Source: Pseudomonas sp.
GTDB lineage: Bacteria; Pseudomonadota; Gammaproteobacteria; Pseudomonadales; Pseudomonadaceae
Direction of reading: 5' to 3'
Assembly: GCA_030699825.1 (NCBI GenBank)
Contig: JAUYKV010000043.1
Location: 1 to 49,201 of the forward strand
DNA: 49,201 nucleotides
The notes below the pieces were generated by a model. The model had not been told where the DNA came from. It made no database searches and saw only the letters and a program-made list of their open reading frames with translations. Shown here piece after piece: positions 36,788 through 44,606 of this stretch (positions are counted from its first letter, which is position 1; each line of letters starts with the position of its first letter). The translations under genes were made by a program, and so were the position numbers.

Positions 36788-38938
36788 ATGCCTCCCCGCA
36801 TACCGGCACACGCTGATGCCTCCCATGCAAAAGTCAAACTTGGCCTGAGCGAACACCTGGCCTTTCTGTTTGGCAGCGCAGCGCTGCTGGTAGCGTTGCT
36901 GACTCTGTTACGCGTGGCCTTGTTGCTTTTCAACCGAGAGCTGATTGGCACTACTGCTTGGCCCAGCCTGGCAGAAGCGTTTTTTAATGGCCTGCGTTTC
37001 GACTTGCGCTTAGTGGTCTATATCTGCGCACCACTAACCCTGACATTGGCATATCGCCCGGCAATGGTCCGCCGGACATGGCAACGTATTTGGCTGGGAG
37101 CCTGTGCTGCGCTAGTTATCCTGCTCGGCATGATCGAACTGAACTTCTATCGAGAATTTCATCAGCGCCTCAACGCCTTGGTCTTTCAGTACTTGCAAGA
37201 AGACCCGGCAACCGTGCTGAGCATGCTCTGGTATGGCTTTCCGGTACTGCGTCTATTGGGCGCCTGGCTGACTTTTAGCGTTGTATTTTGGGTATCGCTG
37301 GGTTGGCTGGATATGCGCACTCGCGGCCAGGGCCGCTTAACCGTCGAGTCACACCGATCAATGAGGAACCTCAGCCATGGGCTGGTTCTACTGCTTTGCC
37401 TGGCGATATCGGTTATTGCGGCGCGCGGCACCCTGCGCCAAGGGCCGCCGCTACGCTGGGGAGATGCATTCACCACAGACTCAATGTTTGCCAACCATCT
37501 GGCCCTCAATGGCACCTTGAGCCTCTACGCCGCAGCCAAGAACCAGTACTCGGGTGATCGCGCCGACAAGATCTGGAAGAACCGCATGCCTGCCGATCAG
37601 GCAACAAGCCTGACCCGCGATCTTTTATTCACCGAACACGACCGCCTAGCAGACCAGGATACGGCAGCGGTTCGCCGCGATTTCCAACCGCCACAGAACG
37701 CGCGCTTGCCGATCCGCAATGTCGTGGTGATCCTGATGGAAAGTTTCGCTGGGCACTTTGTTGGGGCGCTTGGCAGCGAAGCTGGCATTACGCCGAACTT
37801 CGACCGACTGGCTCAGGAGGGCCTGCTGTTTCGCCGGTTCTTCGCCAACGGCACCCACACCCATCAAGGCATGTTCGCCAGCATGGCCTGCTTCCCAAAT
37901 TTACCCGGTTTCGAGTACTTGATGCAGACTCCGGAAGGAGGCCACCAATTCTCCGGTCTGGCTCAGTTGCTTAGCGCTCGCGACTTCGACGACCTGTATG
38001 TTTATAACGGCGACTTTGCCTGGGACAACCAACGCGGCTTTTTCAGTAACCAGGGCATGACTCGGTTTATCGGCCGCAATGACTTTGTTGACCCTGTGGT
38101 ATCTGATCCGACATGGGGGGTGGCTGATCAGGATATGTTTGATCGCGCGGCAGAAGAACTGCTCAAGCAAGACCCTAAGAAACCCTTCTACGCACTCCTG
38201 CAAACGCTTTCAAACCATACGCCCTACGCGCTGCCAGGTGTTTTACCTGTTGAGGCCGTCACAGGGCAAGGTTCGCTTGATCAGCACCTGACAGCGATGC
38301 GCTATTCCGACTGGGCTCTGGGGCGGTTTTTTGAAAAGGCTCGTAAAGCGCCTTATTTCAAAGACACCCTATTCGTGGTGGTGGGTGACCATGGCTTTGG
38401 TGCGCAAGAGCAGTTAACAGAGATGGATCTGTACCGATTCCATGTCCCCATGCTGTTGATCGCGCCGGGCGTCCAAGACGCCTTTGGTAAGACCCAGGAT
38501 GTCGTCGGCAGTCAGGTTGATATCGTACCCACCATTATGGGCCGGCTCGGTGAGCCTGTGCGCCACCAGTGCTGGGGGCGCGACTTGTTGAGCTTGCCTG
38601 CCGACGACAAAGGCTTTGCCATTGTAAAACCCTCAGGCAGTGACCAGACCGTAGCCATGATCAGTGGCGAACGTATGTTGGTACTGCCGAAGAACATGCC
38701 TCCACGTAGCTATCAATATAATTTTGGCTCACAGCCGCAGGGTGTACTCGCTCCCGCGACAGAGCAGGATGCCCGTTTGGGTAAGCAACTACAGGCCTAT
38801 TTGCAGACTGCAACCAATAGCCTGCTCAGCAATACGACAGGAGCTGGCGATAGCATTCCGAACAAGCCTGATACCCCCATAGGCGCTCTGTCCGTGGTCG
38901 AAAAGAATACGCAGGAAAAATTGAAGCTCAAATTTTAA
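36788..38938 (+). CDS. LTA synthase-type sulfatase-fold transferase 2
   Basis: Protein of 716 residues. Five transmembrane helices cover about residues 22-220. The sulfatase-fold periplasmic domain begins near NVVVILMESFAGHFVGALGS (metal-binding Glu). The catalytic Thr is near residue 356 in NGTHTHQGMFASMAC, and the metal site VVVGDHGFGAQE follows. It is a paralogue of transferase 1 rather than a copy: domain order is the same but sequence differs throughout. It lies 35 bases after dgkA, which supports phosphatidylglycerol as head-group donor; phosphatidylethanolamine is not excluded. The acceptor molecule is unknown. Confidence 0.9.
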   Translation: MPPRIPAHADASHAKVKLGLSEHLAFLFGSAALLVALLTLLRVALLLFNRELIGTTAWPSLAEAFFNGLRFDLRLVVYICAPLTLTLAYRPAMVRRTWQRIWLGACAALVILLGMIELNFYREFHQRLNALVFQYLQEDPATVLSMLWYGFPVLRLLGAWLTFSVVFWVSLGWLDMRTRGQGRLTVESHRSMRNLSHGLVLLLCLAISVIAARGTLRQGPPLRWGDAFTTDSMFANHLALNGTLSLYAAAKNQYSGDRADKIWKNRMPADQATSLTRDLLFTEHDRLADQDTAAVRRDFQPPQNARLPIRNVVVILMESFAGHFVGALGSEAGITPNFDRLAQEGLLFRRFFANGTHTHQGMFASMACFPNLPGFEYLMQTPEGGHQFSGLAQLLSARDFDDLYVYNGDFAWDNQRGFFSNQGMTRFIGRNDFVDPVVSDPTWGVADQDMFDRAAEELLKQDPKKPFYALLQTLSNHTPYALPGVLPVEAVTGQGSLDQHLTAMRYSDWALGRFFEKARKAPYFKDTLFVVVGDHGFGAQEQLTEMDLYRFHVPMLLIAPGVQDAFGKTQDVVGSQVDIVPTIMGRLGEPVRHQCWGRDLLSLPADDKGFAIVKPSGSDQTVAMISGERMLVLPKNMPPRSYQYNFGSQPQGVLAPATEQDARLGKQLQAYLQTATNSLLSNTTGAGDSIPNKPDTPIGALSVVEKNTQEKLKLKF

Positions 38939-38981
38939 GAACTCTCGGCGTAACCTTTTTCCGTATTGTCCACCCTCCGAA

Positions 38982-39524
38982 ATGGAACCTATCGTGAACC
39001 AAAGATCGATTAGACGGCTCACCGCCACTATCGCACTGACACTGCTAATTGTTGCATCATGCAATGCCGCTAACGCGGGTCCGCCCGAGATATTTGGCTG
39101 GGTCGAGGAGGGTCTGCTACTTCCTGAAAAAGTCTCAGTGAAAATCAAGCTGGATAGCGGCGCACTGACCTCATCCATGGACGCCAAAGACTTGGAGCGC
39201 TTCGAAAAGAATGGCGAGAAATGGGTGCGCTTCAACGTTGAAGTGAAAGACAGCGATACGGGCAAAGCAGCGAGCATCCCCTTCGAGCGAAGGGTTGAGC
39301 GTAACGTCAAAGTCCGTGGTGCTGGCGGCGCTGAGCACCGCCCCGTGGTACTGATGAAGATGTGCATCGGCAACCAGCTTTACAACGAACAGTTCTCCCT
39401 GAAGAACCGGGGAAAAATGCTCTATCCGGTGTTGATCGGCCGTCGAACACTGGAGCACCTCGGTGCGGTGGATGTGTCGAGTACCTTTACTCGGGAGCCC
39501 AAGTGCAAGAAAGCCACCCCCTGA
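38982..39524 (+). CDS. Retropepsin-like periplasmic protein (RimK-linked zinc protease family), island copy
   Basis: Protein of 180 residues of the family annotated as ATP-dependent zinc protease or RloA-type retropepsin-like peptidase. The single aspartic-protease motif is VKIKLDSGALTSSMDAKDLE (about residues 52-71), with the later VRGAGGAEHRPVVLM and YPVLIGRRTLEHLG. The export signal ends in VASC or ANA, so either a lipoprotein (Cys27) or a soluble periplasmic form is possible. A paralogue lies at 47112-47657. No ATP-binding domain is present. GTG at 38994 is an alternative start. Confidence 0.83.
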   Translation: MEPIVNQRSIRRLTATIALTLLIVASCNAANAGPPEIFGWVEEGLLLPEKVSVKIKLDSGALTSSMDAKDLERFEKNGEKWVRFNVEVKDSDTGKAASIPFERRVERNVKVRGAGGAEHRPVVLMKMCIGNQLYNEQFSLKNRGKMLYPVLIGRRTLEHLGAVDVSSTFTREPKCKKATP

Positions 39525-39546
39525 CCCTCACTCGGATTCCACGAAA

Positions 39547-39939
39547 ATGAGCGGAGTACTGCAGCAAGTGCGCGTCTGGGCCAAGGTCCTCAAACGGCAA
39601 GTGATGATGTTGTGGTTCAGCTGCCGGCATCCACAAACGCCATTGCTGCCGAAGGTGGTGGCCATGGTTGTGGTCGCCTATGCCCTGAGTCCTATCGATT
39701 TGATCCCAGACTTCATTCCGATCCTTGGCTACCTGGATGATATAATCCTGCTGCCTCTGGGCATCTGGCTAGTAATCAAGCTGATACCCGATCACGTACT
39801 GGAAGAATGCCGCCAGCAGGCCCTGGAATGGGAAAACACACAGCAACTGCGCCCAGTGAACCGGGGCGCGGCGTTGGTGATCATCTTGCTCTGGCTGGCA
39901 CTGCTCGTCGGAGCCTGGAAACTCTACACCCGCTACTGA
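39547..39939 (+). CDS. DUF1232 family membrane protein
   Basis: Protein of 130 residues. It starts MSGVLQQVRVWAKVLKRQVM and contains the DUF1232 core LPKVVAMVVVAYALSPIDLI with DFIPILGYLDD (YxxSPIDLIPD motif). A second helix comes at the C-terminus (ALVIILLWLALLVGAWKLY). It is the last gene of the plus-strand island operon, 22 bases after the retropepsin-like gene. Function of the domain is not established as far as I know. The last 59 bases overlap, on the other strand, the tail of the truncated MFS gene. Confidence 0.85.
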   Translation: MSGVLQQVRVWAKVLKRQVMMLWFSCRHPQTPLLPKVVAMVVVAYALSPIDLIPDFIPILGYLDDIILLPLGIWLVIKLIPDHVLEECRQQALEWENTQQLRPVNRGAALVIILLWLALLVGAWKLYTRY

Positions 39940-40800
39940 GCAGGGTGCCGGCGAGCATCAGCAACGCCGCCACGGTAAACGCCACCACTGGCGATACTGC
40001 CGTCCACAGCACACCCACCGCCGAACTGGAGATCAGCTTGGTGGTGCCGTTCACCGTGCCCAGCGCGCCGTAGCTTAAGGCAAGGGTGTCGGCACTGACC
40101 ATATCCGCGGTCACGGTGGACTCCAGTGCCTCCTGCACCGCGACATACAAGCTAGCGCTGATGAAGATCACCACCAGGATCGCCAGACCATCGACCTCGA
40201 CCCAGAAAGCCAGCACCGTGAGCATGGCGGTCAAGGTGCCCAGTCCATAACCGATCACCAGCATCGGCAAGGAGCCGAAGCGATCCGCCAGCACACCTAT
40301 GGGGTAGGACAGCGCCACCTGTACCACGTTGCGCCCGACATACAGTAGCCCGGCGACCTGAGCCGCCTGTACCACCCCCATCGTCGGGGTGAGCAATTGC
40401 GTGGCCGCGAGGATCAGCAGGCTGTGGTAGAAGTCGCCGATTCCGAAGATGCCCACTGCACCCAGGTAACGTTTGAAGCATGCCGGTAAGCTGCGCAGGG
40501 CCTTGAAGAACTGCAACTCGGGATTCGGCGAGTGCTCGGGGTCTTTCACCAGCGTCAGGAACGCCAGCACCGCCAGGGTGCCCGGAATGATGCTCAACCA
40601 AAGCACGAAGCGGAAAGGTCCGGCGCTGTCCTCCCATGGCCAGCTCTGTGCCCACCCGAGCAGTGCCACGCCCAGCAGCGGGCCGATCACCGCGCCAAGG
40701 GTATCCATGGCCCGGTGAAAGCCGAAGGCGCGACCGCGGGTCGCCGAGGTCACCGCCTGAACCACGATGGCGTCGCGCAAGGGACCGCGCAGCCCCTTAT
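39881..40800 (-). pseudogene. MFS transporter, truncated at the N-terminus at the island edge
   Basis: The open frame shows about nine helices of a major facilitator with the segment DKGLRGPLRDAIVVQAVTSA and RGRAFGFHRAMDTLGAVIGP, which in full proteins lies about 100 residues from the start. Homology begins exactly where the inverted island repeat (40793-40810) ends, and no start codon or ribosome-binding site follows, so the first three helices have been lost. The C-terminus (after AALLMLAGTLL) runs into sequence shared with the DUF1232 gene and may also be artificial. The gene is probably dead. Confidence 0.78.
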
Positions 40801-40810
40801 CTCGGCATGA
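40793..40810 (-). repeat. Island-boundary repeat, right copy (inverted)
   Basis: On the minus strand TCATGCCGAGATAAGGGG, matching the left copy except for one missing A, and preceded by GGGG where the left copy has GGGA. It faces the left copy across 17.8 kb and marks the point where the MFS gene is cut. Confidence 0.6.
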
Positions 40811-40851
40811 CCCCAAGATTCGCTTGAGTTCGCCCCAGCTGAGAGTGGTTG

Positions 40852-40895
40852 AGCGTCACGCAAAAGAGACCCGAAGGTCCCTTTTGCGTGACGCT
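40852..40895 (-). terminator. Long stem-loop after the SDR gene
   Basis: AGCGTCACGCAAAAGAGACC and GGTCCCTTTTGCGTGACGCT pair over about 19 bp around a four-base loop, nine bases past the SDR stop codon. There is no clear T-run after it on the minus strand, so it may act as a partial terminator or a 3'-end stabiliser. Confidence 0.5.
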
Positions 40896-40903
40896 GATCT
40901 TTA

Positions 40904-41671
40904 TCAGGACAGGAAACCGCCATCCACGTTCAGCGCCACCCCAGTGGTGTAGCTGGAGGCGTCGCTGGCCAGGTACAGCACGGCGCCGGCCATTTCGCTC
41001 GGATCGGCCACGCGCTTGAGTGGGATGCGTTGCAGCGCCAGGTTGAGGATGGCGTCGTTCTTGGTCAGCGCGGAGGCGAATTTGGTGTCGGTCAGGCCCG
41101 GCAGCAGGGCGTTGCAGCGGATGCCGAACTGCGCGCATTCCTTGGCGAAGACCTTGGTCATGCTGATCACCGCGGCCTTGGTCACCGAGTAGATGCCCTG
41201 CATTTCGCCCGGGGATACGCCGTTGATCGAGGCCACGTTGACGATGCTGCCGCCGCCGTTTTCCCTCATCAGCTTGCCGCCTTCGATGGACATGAAGTAA
41301 TAGCCGCGGATGTTGACGTCGACGGTCTTCTGGAAGGCCGACAGGTCGGTGTCCAGCACGTTGCCGAACTGCGGGTTGGTGGCGGCGTTGTTGACCAGGA
41401 TGTCCAAACGGCCGAACTGCTGGCGAATCTGTGCGAACACGTTGCTGATCTGCTCCATTTCGCCGATATGACAGGCAATCGCGGTGGCCTGGCCGCCGTC
41501 GGCGATGATCGCGTCGGCGACGGCCTGGCAGCCGTCGATCTTGCGGCTCGAGACGATCACGTGGGCGCCTTGCTGGGCCAGCAGTTTGGCGATGGCCTCA
41601 CCGATGCCGCGGCTGGCGCCGGAGACGAAGGCGATCTTGCCGTCGAGGTCGAACAGTTGGGTCTTGGACAT
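40904..41671 (-). CDS. SDR family oxidoreductase
   Basis: Classical short-chain dehydrogenase of 255 residues: Rossmann motif SGASRGIGEAIAKLL (about residues 17-31), NNAATNP for the NAG motif, catalytic Ser in VNVASINGVS, and YSVTKAA (Tyr and Lys). It ends VALNVDGGFLS. Arg/Lys in SSRKIDG suggests NADP(H). In other pseudomonads the gene lies beside the same APH-like kinase, and the two may act together on an acyl or alcohol substrate; the substrate cannot be read here. Confidence 0.93.
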   Translation of the reverse strand: MSKTQLFDLDGKIAFVSGASRGIGEAIAKLLAQQGAHVIVSSRKIDGCQAVADAIIADGGQATAIACHIGEMEQISNVFAQIRQQFGRLDILVNNAATNPQFGNVLDTDLSAFQKTVDVNIRGYYFMSIEGGKLMRENGGGSIVNVASINGVSPGEMQGIYSVTKAAVISMTKVFAKECAQFGIRCNALLPGLTDTKFASALTKNDAILNLALQRIPLKRVADPSEMAGAVLYLASDASSYTTGVALNVDGGFLS

Positions 41672-41708
41672 GGACGTTTCCTTTCTGGTTGAAGGCCTGT
41701 TCGGCCGA

Positions 41709-42776
41709 TTACAACTGCGACTTGGCGATGACCTGCAGGCTCATCTGCTCCAGCAGCTTGTTCATCTGCACGAACTGGGCGAAGCGTTTGTCCTGGGTCT
41801 GGCCGTGGTAGTAGCGGTAGTAGATCTGCTGGACGATGCCGGCCAGGCGGAACAGGCCGTAGGTGTAGTAGAAATCGATACTCTTGATTTCGATGCCGGC
41901 GCGCTCGGCGTAGTAGTCGGCGAACTCCTGGCGGCTGAGCATGCCCGGTGCATTGCTCGGCTGACGGCGCATCATTTGCACCGGCGCCGGATCGTCGGCC
42001 TCGATCCAGTAGGCAAGGGTGTTGCCCAGGTCCATCAGCGGGTCGCCGATGGTGGTCAGCTCCCAGTCCAGCACGCCGATGATCTGCATCGGGTTCTGCG
42101 GGTCGAGGATCACGTTGTCGAAGCGGTAGTCGTTATGCACGATGGCCGGCTTGGGGTGGTCGGCCGGCATCTTGTCTTTCAGCCAGGCCTTGACCGGTTC
42201 CCACAGCGGCGCATCAGGGGTCAGGGCCTTTTCGTAGCGAGCGCTCCAGCCACCGATCTGGCGCTCTACATAGCCTTGCGGCTTGCCTAGGTCGCCGAGG
42301 CCGCAGGCTTCGTAGTCGACATTGTGCAGCTCGACCATCTTGTCGATGAAGTTCTTGCACAGCTGGCGGGTCTTGTCGGCATCCAGGTTCAACTCGGCCG
42401 GCATGTCGGAGCGCAGGATGATGCCGTTGATCCTCTCCATCACATAGAATTCGGCGCCGATCACCGCTTCGTCCGTGCAGTGCACATAGGCTTTCGGGCA
42501 GTAGGGGAAGGCCTCGTAGAGCTGGTTGAGAATGCGGTACTCGCGGCCCATGTCGTGGGCGGATTTGGCCTTTTGGCCAAATGGCGGACGGCGCAGGACG
42601 AATTCCTTGCCGGGGTATTCGAGCAGGTAGGTGAGGTTCGATGCACCGCCGGGGAACTGGCTGATCCGTTGCTCGCCAGTCAGGCCGGGAATATGCGCCT
42701 TGAGGTACGGATCGATGATCGCAGTGTCGAGCTCTTCACCCTCGCGGATGCGAGTGGACTGGTCAGTAAGCGCCAT
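41709..42776 (-). CDS. Phosphotransferase (APH-like kinase, ACAD10/11 N-terminal type)
   Basis: Protein of 355 residues. Kinase-like nucleotide site FPGGASNLTYLLEYPGKEFV with RRPP, then the catalytic loop IVHNDYRFDNVIL and the metal-binding Asp in GVLDWELTTIGDPLMDLG. This matches the aminoglycoside-phosphotransferase-like enzymes that phosphorylate 4-hydroxy-acyl-CoA in mammalian ACAD10/11, a route for handling hydroxy fatty acids. It is 37 bases upstream of the SDR gene on the same strand, so the two probably form an operon. Confidence 0.92.
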   Translation of the reverse strand: MALTDQSTRIREGEELDTAIIDPYLKAHIPGLTGEQRISQFPGGASNLTYLLEYPGKEFVLRRPPFGQKAKSAHDMGREYRILNQLYEAFPYCPKAYVHCTDEAVIGAEFYVMERINGIILRSDMPAELNLDADKTRQLCKNFIDKMVELHNVDYEACGLGDLGKPQGYVERQIGGWSARYEKALTPDAPLWEPVKAWLKDKMPADHPKPAIVHNDYRFDNVILDPQNPMQIIGVLDWELTTIGDPLMDLGNTLAYWIEADDPAPVQMMRRQPSNAPGMLSRQEFADYYAERAGIEIKSIDFYYTYGLFRLAGIVQQIYYRYYHGQTQDKRFAQFVQMNKLLEQMSLQVIAKSQL

Positions 42777-42805
42777 GCATATCCCTTCTACTTATGATGG
42801 GGGCC

Positions 42806-42971
42806 CTAGGGTCTGTTGCCGTTTCAGCGCAACCCGAAGGGCCGGGCCCGTTTTGCCGCGAATGCTGCGTTTCTCGACGCTCATTTGGAATGCCAAACTT
42901 CGCGTCTCGTGCCTTGCCTCGCGGTAAAACGGGCTCCGGCGAGGTCGTGCTGAAACGGCAACAGACCCTAG
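42806..42971. repeat. MITE-like element, 166 bp with 23-bp perfect inverted ends
   Basis: Ends: CTAGGGTCTGTTGCCGTTTC (then AGC) at 42806-42828 and its exact complement at 42949-42971. A second, inner inverted repeat is also visible (GGCCCGTTTTGCCGCGAA against CTCGCGGTAAAACGGGCT), so the element can fold over nearly its whole length. It has no coding capacity. GGCAACAGACCCTA occurs again at 13024-13037 as an apparent leftover end. Confidence 0.7.
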
Positions 42972-43137
42972 ATTATTGGCTAATCTAATGCTGCACCCTG
43001 ACCGTAACAAGTCATACACGTCGTTATAGGCGCTCGTGTTGCCGCTTGATCAAGCAGCCTGATTGAGCTGCAGGCAAGCCTGCAGACGAAAAAAAGGCTA
43101 TGTACCCGTTATTTATTGCATGAGAGATAACGTTTTT

Positions 43138-43222
43138 GTAGGAGCGGCCGGGCGGCGTTCCGTTTCATCCGCGAAAATCTTCGAAACACTGACAATGTTT
43201 CGCGGCTAAAGCCCCTCCCACG
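43138..43222. repeat. REP-type inverted pair
   Basis: TGTAGGAGCGGCCGGGCGGC on one side and CGCGGCTAAAGCCCCTCCCA on the other, separated by about 45 bases. Like the pair at 46869-46958 it is preceded by ACGTTTTT, which suggests both derive from the same extended unit. Confidence 0.6.
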
Positions 43223-43258
43223 AGGTTGCGATCTGGCTCAACTAACGGGGACATCGCC

Positions 43259-43290
43259 AAAAAAAACCGGAGCGCGGGGCTCCGGTTTTT
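43259..43290 (-). terminator. Terminator of the SCP2 gene
   Basis: AAAAACCGGAGC, a short loop and GCTCCGGTTTTT make a symmetric hairpin with a T-run on the minus strand, 24 bases after the SCP2 stop codon. Confidence 0.85.
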
Positions 43291-43313
43291 CGCTCAGGCT
43301 GCTGCGGTGAAGC

Positions 43314-43625
43314 TTAGACCGGGAACAGTTCGCCCAGCTTCATGGCCAGCATCATGTCGCCTTCGGCGCGCAGCTTGCCGCCCATAAAGGCCTGCATGCC
43401 ATCGGTTTCGCCGCTGGTGATGCCCTTGAGGGTTTCGCTGTCCATGATCAGGGTCACGTTGGCGTTGTCGGCATCGCCTTGCTGGACGTCGCAGGTGCCG
43501 TCCTTGATGACCAGGTAGTGGTTCTCACCGTCTTCGATATTGAACTGGAACACCAGATCCAGGCCCGCAGCGGCAGAGGCGTTGAACTTGGACTGCATGG
43601 TATTGATGATGTCTGCAACGCTCAT
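43314..43625 (-). CDS. SCP2 sterol-binding domain protein
   Basis: Protein of 103 residues consisting of one SCP2 domain: MSVADIINTMQSKFNASAAA, then LVIKDGTCDV, NVTLIMDSETLKGITSGETD and MMLAMKLGELFPV. It would bind fatty acyl or other lipid ligands in the cytoplasm. I start at ATG 43625; the longer reading to 43784 lacks family similarity. It lies between the histidine phosphatase and the APH-like kinase genes in the lipid-related backbone cluster. Confidence 0.92.
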   Translation of the reverse strand: MSVADIINTMQSKFNASAAAGLDLVFQFNIEDGENHYLVIKDGTCDVQQGDADNANVTLIMDSETLKGITSGETDGMQAFMGGKLRAEGDMMLAMKLGELFPV

Positions 43626-43684
43626 GATGTCTTCCTTTGTTTTCAGAGTTTTCTTGCACCCTTGCGGGTGCAGTAGGCCGGAGC

Positions 43685-44404
43685 TCAGCGGTAGGTGATG
43701 AGTTCCGGCTCCTTCATCAGCTGTAGATGCACATGGCTGTTGAAGGAAGCCAGGGTCACTTGGCTGCCGCGAAATTTCAGGCAACTCAGTGAGGCATTGA
43801 CGATTTGCCAGTTCAGCTCAAAGGCCTTGGCGGCCGGCACGCCGGTAATCAACTGCAACAATGCGGTGATGGTACCGCCGGAGGTGAAGAGCGCGATGTT
43901 CTGTTTGCTGTCGGCTTGTTGCAGCAGGCGGTTCAGCCCGTCCCGAACCTGTTCGACGAATCCTTGCCAGCTCTGCAGGCCAGGCTGGTCGTGTTCACCG
44001 GAAATCCAGCGGCCGATCAGTAACGAGAACAGACGTTGGAACTCGACGCGGTTCTGTGGTCCATTGCGCAACACATGCAGGGCTTCTGGTTCTTCATCGA
44101 GCAGGCCGGGGAGCAGGGTGCGGATCACTGCGTCGGCATCGAACTCGTTGAAGGCGGCATCCACTTGCAGATCCGGTACTGCCTGACCGCTGCTGCCCAG
44201 CTGGTGCATCGCGGCATTGGCGGTGTGCTGTTGGCGGCGTAAGGCGCCACTCAGAGTGCGATCGATGCGAATGCCGAGATCAGCCAGGTGTGCGCCCAAC
44301 ACTTCGGCCTGGCGGACACCGATGGGCGAGAGCACATCGTAGTCATCGGCACCGAATGAGGCTTGGCCATGTCTGATCAGGTAAATGCTGCCCACGTTCG
44401 CCAC
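43685..44404 (-). CDS. Histidine phosphatase family protein
   Basis: Protein of 239 residues of the phosphoglycerate-mutase-like branch. The catalytic motif LIRHGQASFGADDYD gives His12. A late HGG-equivalent is FTSGGTITALL, where Ser replaces the second His, a change that could lower or alter activity. The substrate is not evident. I keep GTG 44404; GTG 44395 (VGSIYLIRHGQ) is nearly as good. Confidence 0.88.
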   Translation of the reverse strand: MANVGSIYLIRHGQASFGADDYDVLSPIGVRQAEVLGAHLADLGIRIDRTLSGALRRQQHTANAAMHQLGSSGQAVPDLQVDAAFNEFDADAVIRTLLPGLLDEEPEALHVLRNGPQNRVEFQRLFSLLIGRWISGEHDQPGLQSWQGFVEQVRDGLNRLLQQADSKQNIALFTSGGTITALLQLITGVPAAKAFELNWQIVNASLSCLKFRGSQVTLASFNSHVHLQLMKEPELITYR

Positions 44405-44606
44405 TGTCCCGGTTCGGTGAAAGTTTGGCGAGGGTATGAGGATCGCGCAGGCCTGTCAACGAAAAAACATACGCTTGTTTGAATTAATGGACTGTCATTC
44501 ATGACGACGCGCCAGGCAACTGGTCGCCAGCCGATGGCGTCGGTATGCTGGTTGAAACGAGCGCTAAGCAACACTGGGCGCTGGAATGAATAATGAGGGG
44601 AAATGC

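Larger units (their letters stand above)
42777..43313. other. Intergenic block with MITE-like element, REP pair and terminator
   Basis: Between the APH-like kinase (minus) and the SCP2 gene (minus) lie a 166-bp perfect-ended inverted-repeat element, then AT-richer sequence with no frame of note, a REP pair, and a terminator for the SCP2 gene. No intact gene is visible. Confidence 0.6.

Noticed and set aside
40852..40895. Long hairpin as the end of a mobile element
   Set aside because: It lies just after the SDR stop codon on the host side of the boundary repeat and is better explained as the SDR 3' end.
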